Assembly: GCA_932521035.1 (NCBI GenBank)
Contig: OW051495.1
Coordinates: forward strand, 6,324,001-6,388,000
Source of the DNA: Oscheius dolichura
Taxonomy: Eukaryota; Nematoda; Chromadorea; Rhabditida; Rhabditidae
Length of the DNA stretch: 64,000 bases
Direction of reading: 5' to 3'
The notes under the pieces were generated by a model, which was not told where the DNA came from, ran no database searches, and worked only from the letters and a program-made list of their open reading frames with translations. Position 1 is the first letter of the stretch. Each line of letters opens with the position of its first letter. Both the position numbers and the translations under genes were made by a program. This document shows, piece by piece, positions 47,485 to 58,134 of this stretch.

Positions 47485-49144
47485 ATGACGCCCCTGGAAT
47501 ATCTCGACCAGCCCTGCCAAGTCTGTGGCAGACCTAATGCCCGGATGCACTACAACGGCCTCGTCTGCAAGTAACCCTCCCCCTCTTCTTTCTAGAATAT
47601 TCTCCATTTCAGTGGGTGTCGCGTCTTCTTCTTCCGAGCAGTCAGCGACGAAGTCAAGTATCCCTGTGAGAGAGGCAACAACTGCCCGATTGTATACAGT
47701 AAGCCATCCTCCCCAGGGGAGACGAATCTTGTTTAGCCAAGAAACGAGGAAACTGCGTTGCCTGTCGACTTCGGAAATGTAAAGAAGCCAATATGGAGCC
47801 GACAGGTGAGAGAGGACCGTTTTCTAGTGGAAAGGACATTCCAGGGGTGGGGAAGAAGCGTCTGCCGACGGGATTGGTCGCCTATTTCACAAAGTACGAA
47901 CTGGACCACACTCTTGTGGGTTAGTCATAGTCCATTTTACCTGTATTCAGACAAGGATCTACGGAGGAATCCTGAACAAGGGGGTGACCGCCTTCTGGCA
48001 ACTGAAGAACATCGAAGATCCCAAATCTTTTGTGAACTTCATGGCTGGCTATGATAGGTAAGTATTTTGTGTTGTGCTCTCTCTCCGGAAGCCCGTGGGT
48101 AAAACTGCAAGATTGAAAATACAAACTCGGGGATAACGGGGTTTCTCTCGTAAGTCGTTCTTTTTCAGCTACATTCTGGCCAGGAATGGGTGCAGTCCCT
48201 CGTCGGCGGATGCCAATACCGACGTCACCCTGAATGAGGTGCTGGTCTATCCGGGTTCTGTCATGAAACGAACATCAGTGAGTTAGGCGAAAGATTATCA
48301 ACTATGTTCTAGGCCATATGTGACCTCTACTCGGACTGCCCGGTCGACGACAACACCCCGTTCAACCTGATGGCGTCTTTGACAAGGATCTTTGTAGCCG
48401 CCGTTGAAATTCTCTGCATTGTGGAGGAATTCCACCAAATGGTTCCTCTTGATAAGGTCTGTTTCGTTGATTTGCCCTTCGACCCCTTTTAGATTCGTCT
48501 GATACAGCACAACAGTCTCGTCCTACCCGTTTTCCTGTTACAGTATGAAAAATACGCCAAGGAAATTAGCGACGACGACTATCGACGCTATTTGAAGCGA
48601 TTCAAAATGAAAGAAGATATCGTTGCAGAGTAGGAGGAGTGCTTTGAGGAGAGAAAGGAGGATTTCAGCTGGGCCAAGAGGACAGCCACGATCACTGGCC
48701 ACTCTTATCAGAGGATCAAGGAGATCTTCGTAGAGACCAATATCACGGAGAAGGAAATGATCTTACTCCGACTAATTGCCCTCTTCAATCCCTGTAGGCT
48801 CTTCCCTTCCCTGTACAGTAGTTCCTTTTCAGCACCAAATCTCTCTAGTGATGGGATGAATGCCGCCATCCAGGCCAGGGTGCGGCTTATCCATATCTTG
48901 GGCCAGCATATTCGGGAGACGGAGGGAAAGATGACCGGACTGGAAATACAAAAGAAGATATTCGCATTGCTGGAAATTGAAAAACATATCAGAGTAGGAG
49001 GAGAATAGCATGAATAGGATCTAGAGTCATTTACAGGAAATACTAGTTGCCATATTGCCTTTTCACATTTACATGGTTCTGCATACGTGGCACGACGAGA
49101 TGAACACCCCGCTGGGACACGACTTCTTTATCAGAAAATACTAG
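47485..49144 (+). CDS. Nuclear hormone receptor (nematode supplementary type)
   Basis: About ten exons, introns 36-90 nt. Residues 10-75 form the C4 double zinc finger: CQVCGRPNARMHYNGLVC, GCRVFFFRAV, YPCERGNNCPIV, RGNCVACRLRKCKEANM. The P-box region CNGCRVFFFR departs from the usual CEGCKxFFRR, as in the large HNF4-derived nematode NHR group. The ligand-binding half is helical: YGGILNKGVTAFWQLKNIED, NEVLVYPGSVMKR, LMASLTRIFVAAVEILCIVE, RIKEIFVETNITEKEMILLR, IQARVRLIHILGQHIRETEG. It ends in HDFFIRKY, with no obvious AF-2 acidic motif. A stop-like TAG near 48630 lies inside a 39-nt intron with a GTAGGA donor. AATAAA at 49146-49151 starts two bases after the stop. Expected nuclear transcription factor; ligand unknown. 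Confidence 0.87.
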
Positions 49145-49456
49145 AAATAAAACAATTATACCGGCTGGCATATCAATTGCAACGGTAGGAGGGTCGGGTA
49201 GCAGCCGTCATCTAATGACACCTCAAGGCACTTTGGACTGTGTTATTGTCGCCCCCGACTAGACTCTCTATCCCATAAATTTGGCCGGGTAAACGGGGGA
49301 CTAGAGTGATGTTGATCAGGGGAGAACTGGCGCTACGGACTGTACCCAGCGACACGAACTTCAGGTGGCGGCCGGGCCTAGACTCTTGTTGAACGGTCTT
49401 GTCCCCTCTGCTGCCGTGTCTCCTTATCTCTCATTTCCAACTTGTCTCCCCAGCTG
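49145..49456. other. Short intergenic region
   Basis: Between two plus-strand genes, with the AATAAA of the nuclear receptor at its left end and a CCCCAG acceptor directly before the start of the next gene. Confidence 0.5.
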
Positions 49457-50431
49457 ATGCTCCAAGAGGCCTACCTGCTCGTTTTCAATTTCTTCGGGGG
49501 GAATCCCTTCCTCGTCGGGTAATAGATCCTCTCATTCAAAATAAATCCTCCCATTTTGTAGAATAGTTGGAGGGTCACTGATCTCCATCGCCTGGTACAT
49601 CATAGTCAACACTCCCTTTATTTTGTTGGACATTTTCCAACCGAAATGGGCACTGGAATACAAAATACAAGACGAGAAGCTGGTAAGAGACATCTCCTCT
49701 TTCGTATAAACTGAATTCAGCCCACGATGGATAAGTACGTGGCCAGCTTGTGGAGGATTCTGCCGAATCTCTTCGTCTTCGGGCCACTAACGGCTGTCTT
49801 CCTCTATCCCTTCTTGGATGCCTCCATCTTCGATCCCCTGAATGTGCCGTCCCTCCCCTCGATCCTCCTCCACTTCCCCATCTTCTTTCTCACAGTCGAG
49901 GTCTTCTTCTACTACAGTCACCGTCTCCTCCACCACAAAGCTCTCTACAAACACATCCACAAGATCCATCACGAATGGCAGGCACCTGTCTGTTAGTTGT
50001 CTCTTTGTTCCTACTTCAATTCTCCCCATTCCAGCCATCTCCTCGGTCTACTGTCATCCAATTGAGCATATTGTCTCCAACGTCTTCCCGATCCTCCTCG
50101 GCCCCACCCTGATGGGCTCCCATGTCGTCGTCCAGTGGCTGTGGATGTCGCTGGCCCTCTTCAACACCACCTGCCACCATTCCGGCTACCACTTCCCTTT
50201 TCTTCCTCCCTCCCAATTCCACGACTGGCACCATCGAGTGTAATTTTTATCTAATCAAACAAAGACAAACCCCTGATTTTCAGATTCAATGAGTGTTTCG
50301 GAGCCATCGGGTTGTTGGACACCCTGCACAAGACGAGCAAGACATTCAAGTCGAGTGTCCACAGCAAGAGGAACATTCACTACTTCAGTGGGAATGTCAA
50401 GACGAGATTCGCCGAGGAAAAGACAAAATAA
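49457..50431 (+). CDS. Fatty-acid-hydroxylase/C4-sterol-oxidase-type enzyme (FAXDC2-like)
   Basis: Four or five exons, about 290 residues. After two hydrophobic segments ([35 protein letters not shown]) the di-iron histidine boxes follow in order: HRLLHH, HKIHHEW, CHPIEH, HHSGYH and HDWHH. The spacing and the flanking words ([20 protein letters not shown]) match FAXDC2 and methylsterol monooxygenases. Family role: ER-membrane, oxygen-dependent hydroxylation or oxidation of a lipid or sterol. Nematodes do not make sterols de novo, so a lipid-modifying or dietary-sterol role is likely (inference). The end, FAEEKTK, has its TAA inside AATAAA (50427-50432). Confidence 0.88.
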
Positions 50432-50432
50432 A
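50427..50432 (+). terminator. Polyadenylation signal overlapping a stop codon
   Basis: AAAATAAATGG: the TAA stop at 50429-50431 is part of AATAAA. Confidence 0.6.
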
Positions 50433-50592
50433 TGGGTTAATTTGTACAAATATTTAGAGGTAAACATAATATAAAAACGTGGTAAATACTGGGATAGGTA
50501 GAGTGAGAAATGGGCCGGGCCTGCGGTACCCGCCCGCCCCTGCCCTCATCCCAGTCTACTGGCTGTCTCCCACTTTCTGACAATAATTGGGA

Positions 50593-51469
50593 TTAGTCTT
50601 CTTTGAGAAGCTTCTCTAGATCCTCGTAAGCCATGAACGGTTCTCCCTCCCGGAATTTCTTCTAAATCAAGTGGTTCTGGTCGGGACAAGGCTTACATGT
50701 TCCTGTGTAACAAATTCGGCCTTCCGATGAGTACCCATATCGGGAACGTGTCCTGATGCACGCGTGTCTTGATGCACGCGCCGGTGTCTTGATGCACGCA
50801 TCAGTATACCGAGCCCCTATATCCATCATTTTCTCGACGATGCGAACGATGCCCGGCTGAAAAAGGATGTTGTAATCGATAGACCGGGCACGTAGGGGCT
50901 TCTTCTACTCCTCGAATCCCCTCAATATCTGCAGCAGCTTCGGTCAATCATTATCGTAGATCAACTGAAAGATGGCTGTTTCGGGACGAGGAAAAGTACG
51001 GGACTGACAAAGTAGCGGACTTCGATGTCGTAGTTCTTCTTCATGAACTGGGCACAGTTCCATTGTACCTGAAATACTTGGACTGGTGGCCGGGAGAGCG
51101 TACCTTTTCGGGCTGCTTCTTCTGTCTCGCCCAGCGGCTTCTCTTGCTCTGCTTCGGGCGACTCTTTCGACAATTCTCACATTGAAGGCAACTTGGTAAT
51201 TTCGGATAGATTTGGCGGACGCCCTCCTCCTGTCCGGGGACTTGTACCAACTTGTATACGGTATTAGCCGGGGCGACGATGTGGTTGCGAGTGCGACTTC
51301 GAGGGGGCATCGAGCTGGGATTGACAGTAGCCGCGGTCGCCTTCAATTGACCGCTGATGCGATGCCCTGTGCCTCCTCGACCGGCTTATCCCTCATCTGC
51401 CGCTGTTATCACGAGGGAGGTGCCTCCTTCTGATATAGGGCCAATAATAACTAGAAGAAGGAGGATCAT
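50593..51469 (-). pseudogene. Decayed gene of unknown family
   Basis: Coding-like pieces on minus do not join into one frame. At the 5' end, MILLLLVIIGPIS could be a signal peptide. Next come VYKLVQVPGQEEGVRQIYPK, SPEAEQEKPLGETEEAARK, VQWNCAQFMKKNYDIEVRYF and, after a 45-nt intron, LIYDND followed by TGA. Two in-frame stops (TGA and TAG) interrupt LIYDND/PKLLQILRGFEE/KKPLRARSIDYN. Then comes IVRIVEKMMDIGARYTD, and after the 16-bp repeats another frame gives GHVPDMGTHRKAEFV and, past a 35-nt intron, FREGEPFMAYEDLEKLLKED with a stop at 50593. The parts look like one protein broken by stops and the repeat. Two fused fragments cannot be excluded. Family not recognised. Confidence 0.45.
50748..50799 (+). 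repeat. 16-bp tandem repeat, three copies
   Basis: GTGTC[CT]TGATGCACGC at 50748-50763, 50764-50779 and, after a 4-bp spacer (GCCG), 50784-50799. It sits inside the decayed gene and coincides with the change of reading frame. Confidence 0.9.
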
Positions 51470-51497
51470 ACGCCGGGGACCAACGACAAGGAGATAG

Positions 51498-51572
51498 ATG
51501 CCTGAAACGACGGAAGTCTTCGATCAAATCGACAATGAACTTGTCATCTATTTCTCTCTTGGCGACTCAAAG
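51498..51572 (+). other. Possible short upstream exon or small ORF
   Basis: ATG at 51498 opens MPETTEVFDQIDNELVIYFS and runs to a strong donor (AA|GTAAGA) at about 51571. An acceptor at about 51663 would add a short tail and then a stop (..HLCE). It could be a 5' exon or upstream ORF of the next gene, or chance. It reads coding-like but is very short. Confidence 0.3.
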
Positions 51573-51593
51573 TAAGAAATAAAGAAAAAAAAA

Positions 51594-51610
51594 CCAATTT
51601 TGAAAATTGG
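51594..51610. repeat. Perfect 17-bp palindrome
   Basis: CCAATTTTGAAAATTGG, with 8-bp arms around one base. It lies at the left edge of the AT-rich gene block, about 145 bp before the first start codon. Confidence 0.6.
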
Positions 51611-51754
51611 ATACTTTTTGTCATACTGTCTGCAATCTGAATTTATTTGCGTATCGAAATTTAGGGCCCTTTGGAAATTTGAGAAATGCCTTTTTGCCCA
51701 TCTTCTTCTTTGTTCTCTTTGCAGTCGTCAATTTTTACAGATACATCTATGTGA

Positions 51755-54231
51755 ATGAATCGTCTACAGTATTGGATTCATGAATTTCTTGATCGTTGGG
51801 ATGATCTCGATGTTGTATCTAAAATCAGAATGCTCAAACGATACCCAAGAAAGAAGCTAGTAGTTGTATTGCTTCTCGTATTATTTATACTCTATGTATT
51901 TTTTACTGGTGAATCCAAAGAAAATCCTTCTACTGTCAAACAGTGTGTAAATGACCGTCTTCTACATTGGTCGCAGAAATTTGATGTTAGTTTCATTTGT
52001 CTTCGGTGTGCATTTTACACTCATACAGCACTCCCTAACGCATTTATTACTTTTCACTTTCCAGGACTTAGATATTGGTGTCGAACATTCAGCTGTTGAT
52101 TTTGTTGGGAATGGCTATGTAGGTGTTGATTCAAATGGTGAAATGAGGTACACTTCTTTTATAACATTTGAACACTATCCTATCGTATTCAGATTTTCAA
52201 CAAATAATTCTCGTGTTCTGGATCTACCAACTGGCTTTTATCCATTTGTTCAAATCACTTCTGATGCAGCTGTAGCTGAAAGCTTACTGACAGATTTTAA
52301 AAATGGAGTTATCAAACGGATTCAGTGTTTTCTTGTTGTATGTTATATTTCATGGATATCATTATTCAAATTATAGGAAGGAGAATGTGCTTGCTTGTTG
52401 AACGCAATCTACGCACATAGAACCAGAAAGGGAGCATTAATTCAAGAGATTCAAATAACAAATCCCACTGTTTGTTCAAGTTTATCTGAAAATAATGGCT
52501 GATTTTAGCGTGCTTCGCTCAATCTGAATATAGAGCGGCGTAAATCATTATGGCAAGATGATCCAAAGTTGGTTTGAAAGGACTACCATTACATTAGGAT
52601 TTCAGTAACAACGGTCTGCATCATCGAAAAATTACTAAAAATACGGCAACATCCGTAATTTCTACAGCTATGTGTTCTAATGCCCCTGGACAAGTCGAAA
52701 TTGCATCGCGGAGGTAAACAACTTTATCAGTTTCCGCGTGCGAATTTCTCATTTGTTTGCGCTCCTGCAGCTGTTTTTGGTGTTTCACCATCACTGCTCC
52801 CTTGTTTACGTGCAGTGTTGCTTCATGTTGCATCATTTTTGATTGCTAACCATGGGATTATCTATATAAAGCTACCGCCCACTTTCTGTTATTCAAAACG
52901 TCTTTTTATTTCAATTTTCAGAGAAGAAACCTACCGACTGACATGCTCTGTCAGTTACATCGAAAGCAAGTCGGCAAATGATATTTCATCAGTGCAACAA
53001 CTGCTTACCAAAATCGCTGTAGATGGTTTCTCTGCTGCAACTTCCGTTAGTGGAATTGTTATTGATAATGAGCACGCTACTGCATGGAATAAGGTACTTA
53101 CAACTATTTCCTTCATTCATCATGTTTTTAGATTCACAATATCGGATTTCGACTTTCTCATTCAAAAGCACCTCAAGTTTTAAATAGTGATCGGATTAAT
53201 TCCACCAAATATGCCGTTCTTAGTAACATTCGAGCTCCACAGTTAGAAGTTGATGCGGATGATTTTACCAGAAAGGTGAGGCATGTGTTACTTACAAGTT
53301 ATTTAGCGTCTTTAGAATCAGGCAAATAATTCTCAGCAACGGGAACGTTGTTATAGTGGACACTCGAATTTATTGTTCCCTTCCCGACTTTGGGAAGATA
53401 TTAAGAGACCCGATCAATTAGTAAAAACAGCAGATGTGTGGCTTCTCACGTTGGACAAAAGGGGCTGCTCATCTCTGATGAAATCTGGAGCTTCAGGATT
53501 TGCACAGGTTAGAGTTCCATATTTTTTCCTTATTCTGGTGTTTTAGGCATTTGTACTTTCTCTAACTGCTTGCTCATTTCATGATGGTCATCTTGAAATG
53601 GGAATGGCTGCAAGTGATCTTCATCGTGAAATGGGGTTTTCTGGAATTCCAATTGGCAACGGAGGATCGACCGTCACCGTGGAAGTCAAAATTGGATCTG
53701 ATAACCGCCCTTATCTTGAAGTAATTTTGACAGCCTCCAGACATTTCGCATTTTAAAGGTTTCCGCTACGGATACTCTTTTCGCATGCGATGGTGGTTGC
53801 CTTGATGAGCCGATAACTCTTGGAAAATCATTTACACGGCTTCCTATAAAGGTATGCAATATAAATATATTTACCTGAAACAATTAGGTCACTAAACCAG
53901 CTACGAGTATTCTCTATGTAGCTTCTTCACGAAAACATCTTGAACAACTACGATCGACAATACATGTTTCCGAAGTAGGAGCTGCTCCAGCCCATGAAGA
54001 AGACGTTCTCTCACTTCATAGAACAGGGTCACGCTTTGGCGGTCTCCCTACTTCGTTTTGGGTTTTTCTTGGTGTTCTTCTTATTGCATTCCACGCCTTC
54101 CTTGCTAAACTTCTGTGGTAAGTCCTATATTTTCTAAAGCGTTATGATTTAGGTCCGAATGGCGCAAAGGCGATATGACGCCATACAATCCATATCTTCG
54201 TAATAGGTACAGCTATGCTAGGTCTCATTAA
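51755..54231 (+). CDS. KIAA2013/DUF2152 family membrane protein
   Basis: About nine exons; nearly 600 residues. Start MNRLQYWIHEFLDRWDDLDV, then an N-terminal membrane helix (KKLVVVLLLVLFILYVFF). The lumenal domain has VDFVGNGYVGVDSNGEM, SRVLDLPTGFYPFVQI, CLLNAIYAHRTRKGALIQEI, YRLTCSVSYIESKSAND, WEDIKRPDQLVKTADVW, RGCSSLMKSGASGFAQ, and FHDGHLEMGMAASDLH. A second helix (FWVFLGVLLIAFHAFLAKLL) and a tail SYARSH end at 54231. The order FVGNGxxGV, RVLDLPTxFxP and IYAHRxRxxxLIQEI is diagnostic of the conserved animal KIAA2013 family, whose function is largely uncharacterised. First gene of a co-directional trio. Codon use is clearly AT-richer than in the genes to its left. Confidence 0.85.
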
Positions 54232-54467
54232 GCCATCTCAACTTCACTTTAATCAAGTGCCGCATGCAATCGAGTTTTAACTTCACTTTGTACATTATTT
54301 TTTTGGATACGAGTATATTCAAAGGGGTTTTCTTTTGCATATAGCCTAAATATTTATTTTATGAAATAAGAAATAGCTTTAGCATTGTTTTATGTTTTAT
54401 TTATGTGGTCGATGCCACTTATTTACTTATTTACAATTTAACCAAGAACATGTGATGAAAATTGCAG
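54232..54467. promoter_or_regulatory. Intercistronic spacer with candidate trans-splice acceptor
   Basis: The 236-nt spacer between the KIAA2013-type stop and the MetRS start is U-rich and ends ATTGCAG directly before ATG (54468). Such an AG immediately before a start codon, close behind an upstream gene, is what nematode operon trans-splice sites look like. No spliced-leader data are available. Confidence 0.45.
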
Positions 54468-57400
54468 ATGACAAACCAAGAGTTGTTGACTTCTTGGAAT
54501 TCAGAAGTGTTCTATAATGATCGTCCCAATTCCGATAAGTCTGTTTTTTTACAAACGTTATATTAATTACCTATATAGAATTCTTCCTCAAGCAGGAAAA
54601 CGAAACATTCTTATTACTTCTGCACTTCCATACGTGAATAATGTCCCTCATTTGGGAAATATTATTGGATGTGTTCTCAGTGGTGACTGCTTCTCTCGAT
54701 ATTGTCGTCTACGTGGTCATCAGGCGTTATACATTTGTGGAACAGATGAATACGGAACAGCTACTGAGACAAAGGTATTAACTTCTTATAGTATCTAATA
54801 TTTGTTTTAGGCTCTACAAGAAGGCCTGACTCCCCGCCAAATTTGTGACAAATATCATGCACTTCACAAAGATGTTTATGAGTGGTTTAATATCGATTTT
54901 GATCACTTTGGCAGAACTACTACCGATTTCCAGACTGAGTATTTTCGAACCTCTTACCCCTTTCATTTATTTCTTCAGAATAACGCAAGACATCTTTTTG
55001 AAGCTCCATGCAAATGGTTTCACCAGTACCTCTTCGATGGATCAATTGTATTGCGAGCATTGCTCAAAATTCCTGGCTGATCGCTTTGTGACGGGCATTT
55101 GCCCAACATGCGCCTATGATGATGCAAGAGGAGATCAATGTGATGGTTGCGGAAAGCTTATAAATGCTGTAAGAACATTTAAAATAAATGCTACATTGTT
55201 TCCAGGTTGAATTGAAGCAACCCAAATGCCATATGTGTAAACAGCAACCTGCTGTAAGACAATCGACGCACATATTCCTGCAATTGGATAAATTACAAGA
55301 CGAAGTAAACACATATGTTGAAAGTCAAATAAACCGCGACAACACAAGATGGTCAGCAAATGCAATTTCCATTATTAAAGGATGGGTAAAGGTTAGTTTT
55401 ATATCCCCCTTCATAATAAATCTTGTTTCCTTGTAGAAAGGTCTAGAGAAACGATGTATCACCCGTGATCTGAAGTGGGGTATCCCTGTTCCTCTAGCTG
55501 AGTTCGAGGACAAGGTGTTTTACGTTTGGTTTGACGCTCCTGTCGGATATCTCAGTATTACCAAAGAGCTGTTAGGAGACAATTGGACAAAATGGTGGAA
55601 AAACCCAAAAGAAGTTGAATTGTATAATTTTCTTGGAAAGGATAATGTTGCTTTCCACGGAATTATGTTTCCTAGTTCACAAATTGGAGCGCGTGATAAC
55701 TATACTGTTGTAAACAATATTTGTGCTACAGAATATCTAAATTATGAAGACACCAAATTCAGGTGTGACTTTTTTTCGTACTTACGGAATTTTAGTAAAT
55801 CGCGTGGAGTTGGGGTGTTTGGTAATGATGCGCAAGATACTGGAATCGAACCAGATATCTGGAGGTTTTATCTCTTATACATGAGACCCGAAAACCAAGA
55901 TACTGCCTTTTCCTGGGATGATTTTGCTTTGAAGGTTAGTAATAAGATCTTGACTAATCGGTTTGATCTAGGTCAATTCTGAGCTGCTTGCTAATCTTGG
56001 TAACTTTATCAACCGTGCGTTGTCATTTTTGAAAAACAATTTTAATGGAGTCGTTCCGGAGATGCAACTTGATAGTCAAGATTTGAAACTTTTAAAAGAT
56101 ATTAAAGAAGAATCAGAACGCTGGGACAATCTCTTCGATAGTGTCAAATTACGCGACGGTGTGCGTTCAGTTCTAGAAATGTCACGAAAAGGAAACCAAT
56201 ACATGCAAGCCCAGAAGCCTTGGGAGCTCATAAAAGGCAATGACAAACAAAAGTAACACGGTTTATTTTTTATTATAACAACAACCATAGGAAAAGAGCT
56301 GGCACAATAATTGGTGTTGCAGCCAACATTGCCTACCATCTCGCTATTGTCCTTCAACCAATTATGCCTGAAATTTCTCAGCGAATTAGAGAACAATGCA
56401 ACTTACAGAAGATGCCTCTTTTCCAGGTTGCTCCAATTGCTTATCTTAAAGCTGGACATAAAATCGGAGAGGTATTTATTCAATTAATTCATGTACTGCC
56501 TTGTATACAGCCAAAACCGCTTTTTGCTAAAATGGAACCATCATTGTTGGAAGAGCTGAAAATAAAGTTTGGAGGAAGTACTGCTGCATCGCTCGAAGCA
56601 TCAAAAAATAGTAAAACTAGTGGAAAAACTAAACCAGGTTTTGTTTTCAACTTTATTTACTGTCTATTAGAGATTGTTTACACTTTGATTGCAGGTCATA
56701 GGCTAGAGCGATGACCCTTTTTTATCCCATTTTGCCCCCGTTCTTACATTCTTCTTTTTCTTATTGGCGAAACATATTTATCATTTTCTATTTTCAGGTA
56801 ATTCCAAAGAATCAACAAAGCTAGCAGCCCAAGGGAAAGCAGAGCAAAATATGACTACAATTACGCGAAACTTCCCGCAGTTATGCAAGAATCAACAAGT
56901 TATTAAGCAACTTCTTGAAACCAACAAAAACAAATTTGAGCAAGCTCGTAGGTTTTGTATCATTCCATTGTATAATTTTCTTTCAGGCTCTTTATTTGTA
57001 AAGGAAAAGCTTAGTGAGCTTGAAAAAGCATCGGATCATCTCGAAAAGGAGGTAACAGAAGTCTTATCGAAACTTGTAGAAGCTGAAACAGCGGCTGGAA
57101 GTATAATATTTTAATTTTTGTGTTTATTTGAATTGTAGAAAAACAAGTGCCTGTACCAAAGAAAGAGGCTGCCGCGGCAAATAATGCTCCATCTGCGCCT
57201 GCTGTTGAAAAACCCACACCCGCTACTGCAGTATCTAAAGGAGAAGAGAAAAAAGGTGGCAAAAAGGAAGATAAAAGCGGCAAAAAGGAAGATAAGAGTA
57301 AATCTGGAGCAAAGAAAGTTGAAGGTTTGCATATTTTTTTGTATCTTAACGTTTTTACAGCTGCAGCTGAGGATACTATTGATATTGGTAGAATCGATCT

Positions 57401-57952
57401 CCGTGTTGGTAGAATCGTCCAATGTGAAAAGCATCCTGACGCAGATGCTCTTTATCTTGAAAAAATTGACGTCGGTGAAGCGCAGCCTCGTACTGTAATT
57501 TCAGGACTTGTAAAATGGGTACCTCTGGAACAGGTTAGCTTTGCGATCTTCATTTTATCAAATTGAAAATCTGACAGATGCAAAACCGTCTTGTTATTGT
57601 CATGTGCAACTTAAAACCGGCCAAAATGCGTGGCATTGAATCGCAGGCAATGGTTATGTGTGCTTCTTCTCCCGAAAAAGTAAATTTTGTTATTTTTCAT
57701 ACAAATATACTTTATCAGGTTGAAATTATGGAGATAGACGCTGCTTCAGTTCCTGGAACTTCTGTTCTTTGCCCTCCATATGCTCACCGCCCGGATGCAA
57801 TTCTTAACCCCAAAAAGAAAGTTTGGGAGACCGTTGCAGAAGATCTGAAGGTTTCTCCTGATGGAATAGCCACATGGAAGGGACAGCCTCTTCTAGTTGG
57901 AGGCGCTACTAACATGACCGCTCCCACCCTTCGAAACGTTAATATTAAGTAG
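54468..57952 (+). CDS. mars-1: Cytosolic methionyl-tRNA synthetase with C-terminal tRNA-binding domain
   Basis: About fourteen exons; about 850 residues. The start [17 protein letters not shown] splices through a 40-nt intron into [20 protein letters not shown]. Class I signatures: [10 protein letters not shown] (HIGH box, HLGN) and [10 protein letters not shown] (KMSKS box, formed across an intron near 55765). The zinc-binding insertion has [22 protein letters not shown] and [18 protein letters not shown] and [12 protein letters not shown] follow, then an anticodon-binding helical region ([23 protein letters not shown]). A Lys/Glu-rich linker ([17 protein letters not shown]) leads to an EMAPII/Arc1p-like OB fold ([40 protein letters not shown]) ending at 57952. 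It charges tRNA-Met for translation. AATAAA at 58036-58041. No WHEP or GST-like domain is seen at the N-terminus. Confidence 0.95.
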
Positions 57953-58134
57953 CTACATTTGTTATCTTTTTTAGAAGTTGTTTGTTTATGACCATTTGTT
58001 TCCTTTTTTTCGGTCAATTATTGGTTAATTTTCATAATAAAGGTTCTTAATTTATTTTTTATGAAAAGTTTTGAAGGTGTATGATCTCCTCGTTATCTGC
58101 CGTATAAAACTCCAAAAAATGCGGCGATATCCAG
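57953..58134. promoter_or_regulatory. Intercistronic spacer with candidate trans-splice acceptor
   Basis: A 182-nt spacer with AATAAA at 58036-58041, followed about 95 nt later by ATATCCAG directly before the ATG (58135) of ESF1. Poly(A) signal, then about 100 nt, then an acceptor at the start codon is the classic nematode operon arrangement. Confidence 0.5.

Noticed and set aside
54517-54600. MetRS start at 54517 ([13 protein letters not shown]...)
   Set aside because: That frame reads through a normal 40-nt intron. The ATG at 54468, right after an AG, splices in frame into the conserved [18 protein letters not shown].
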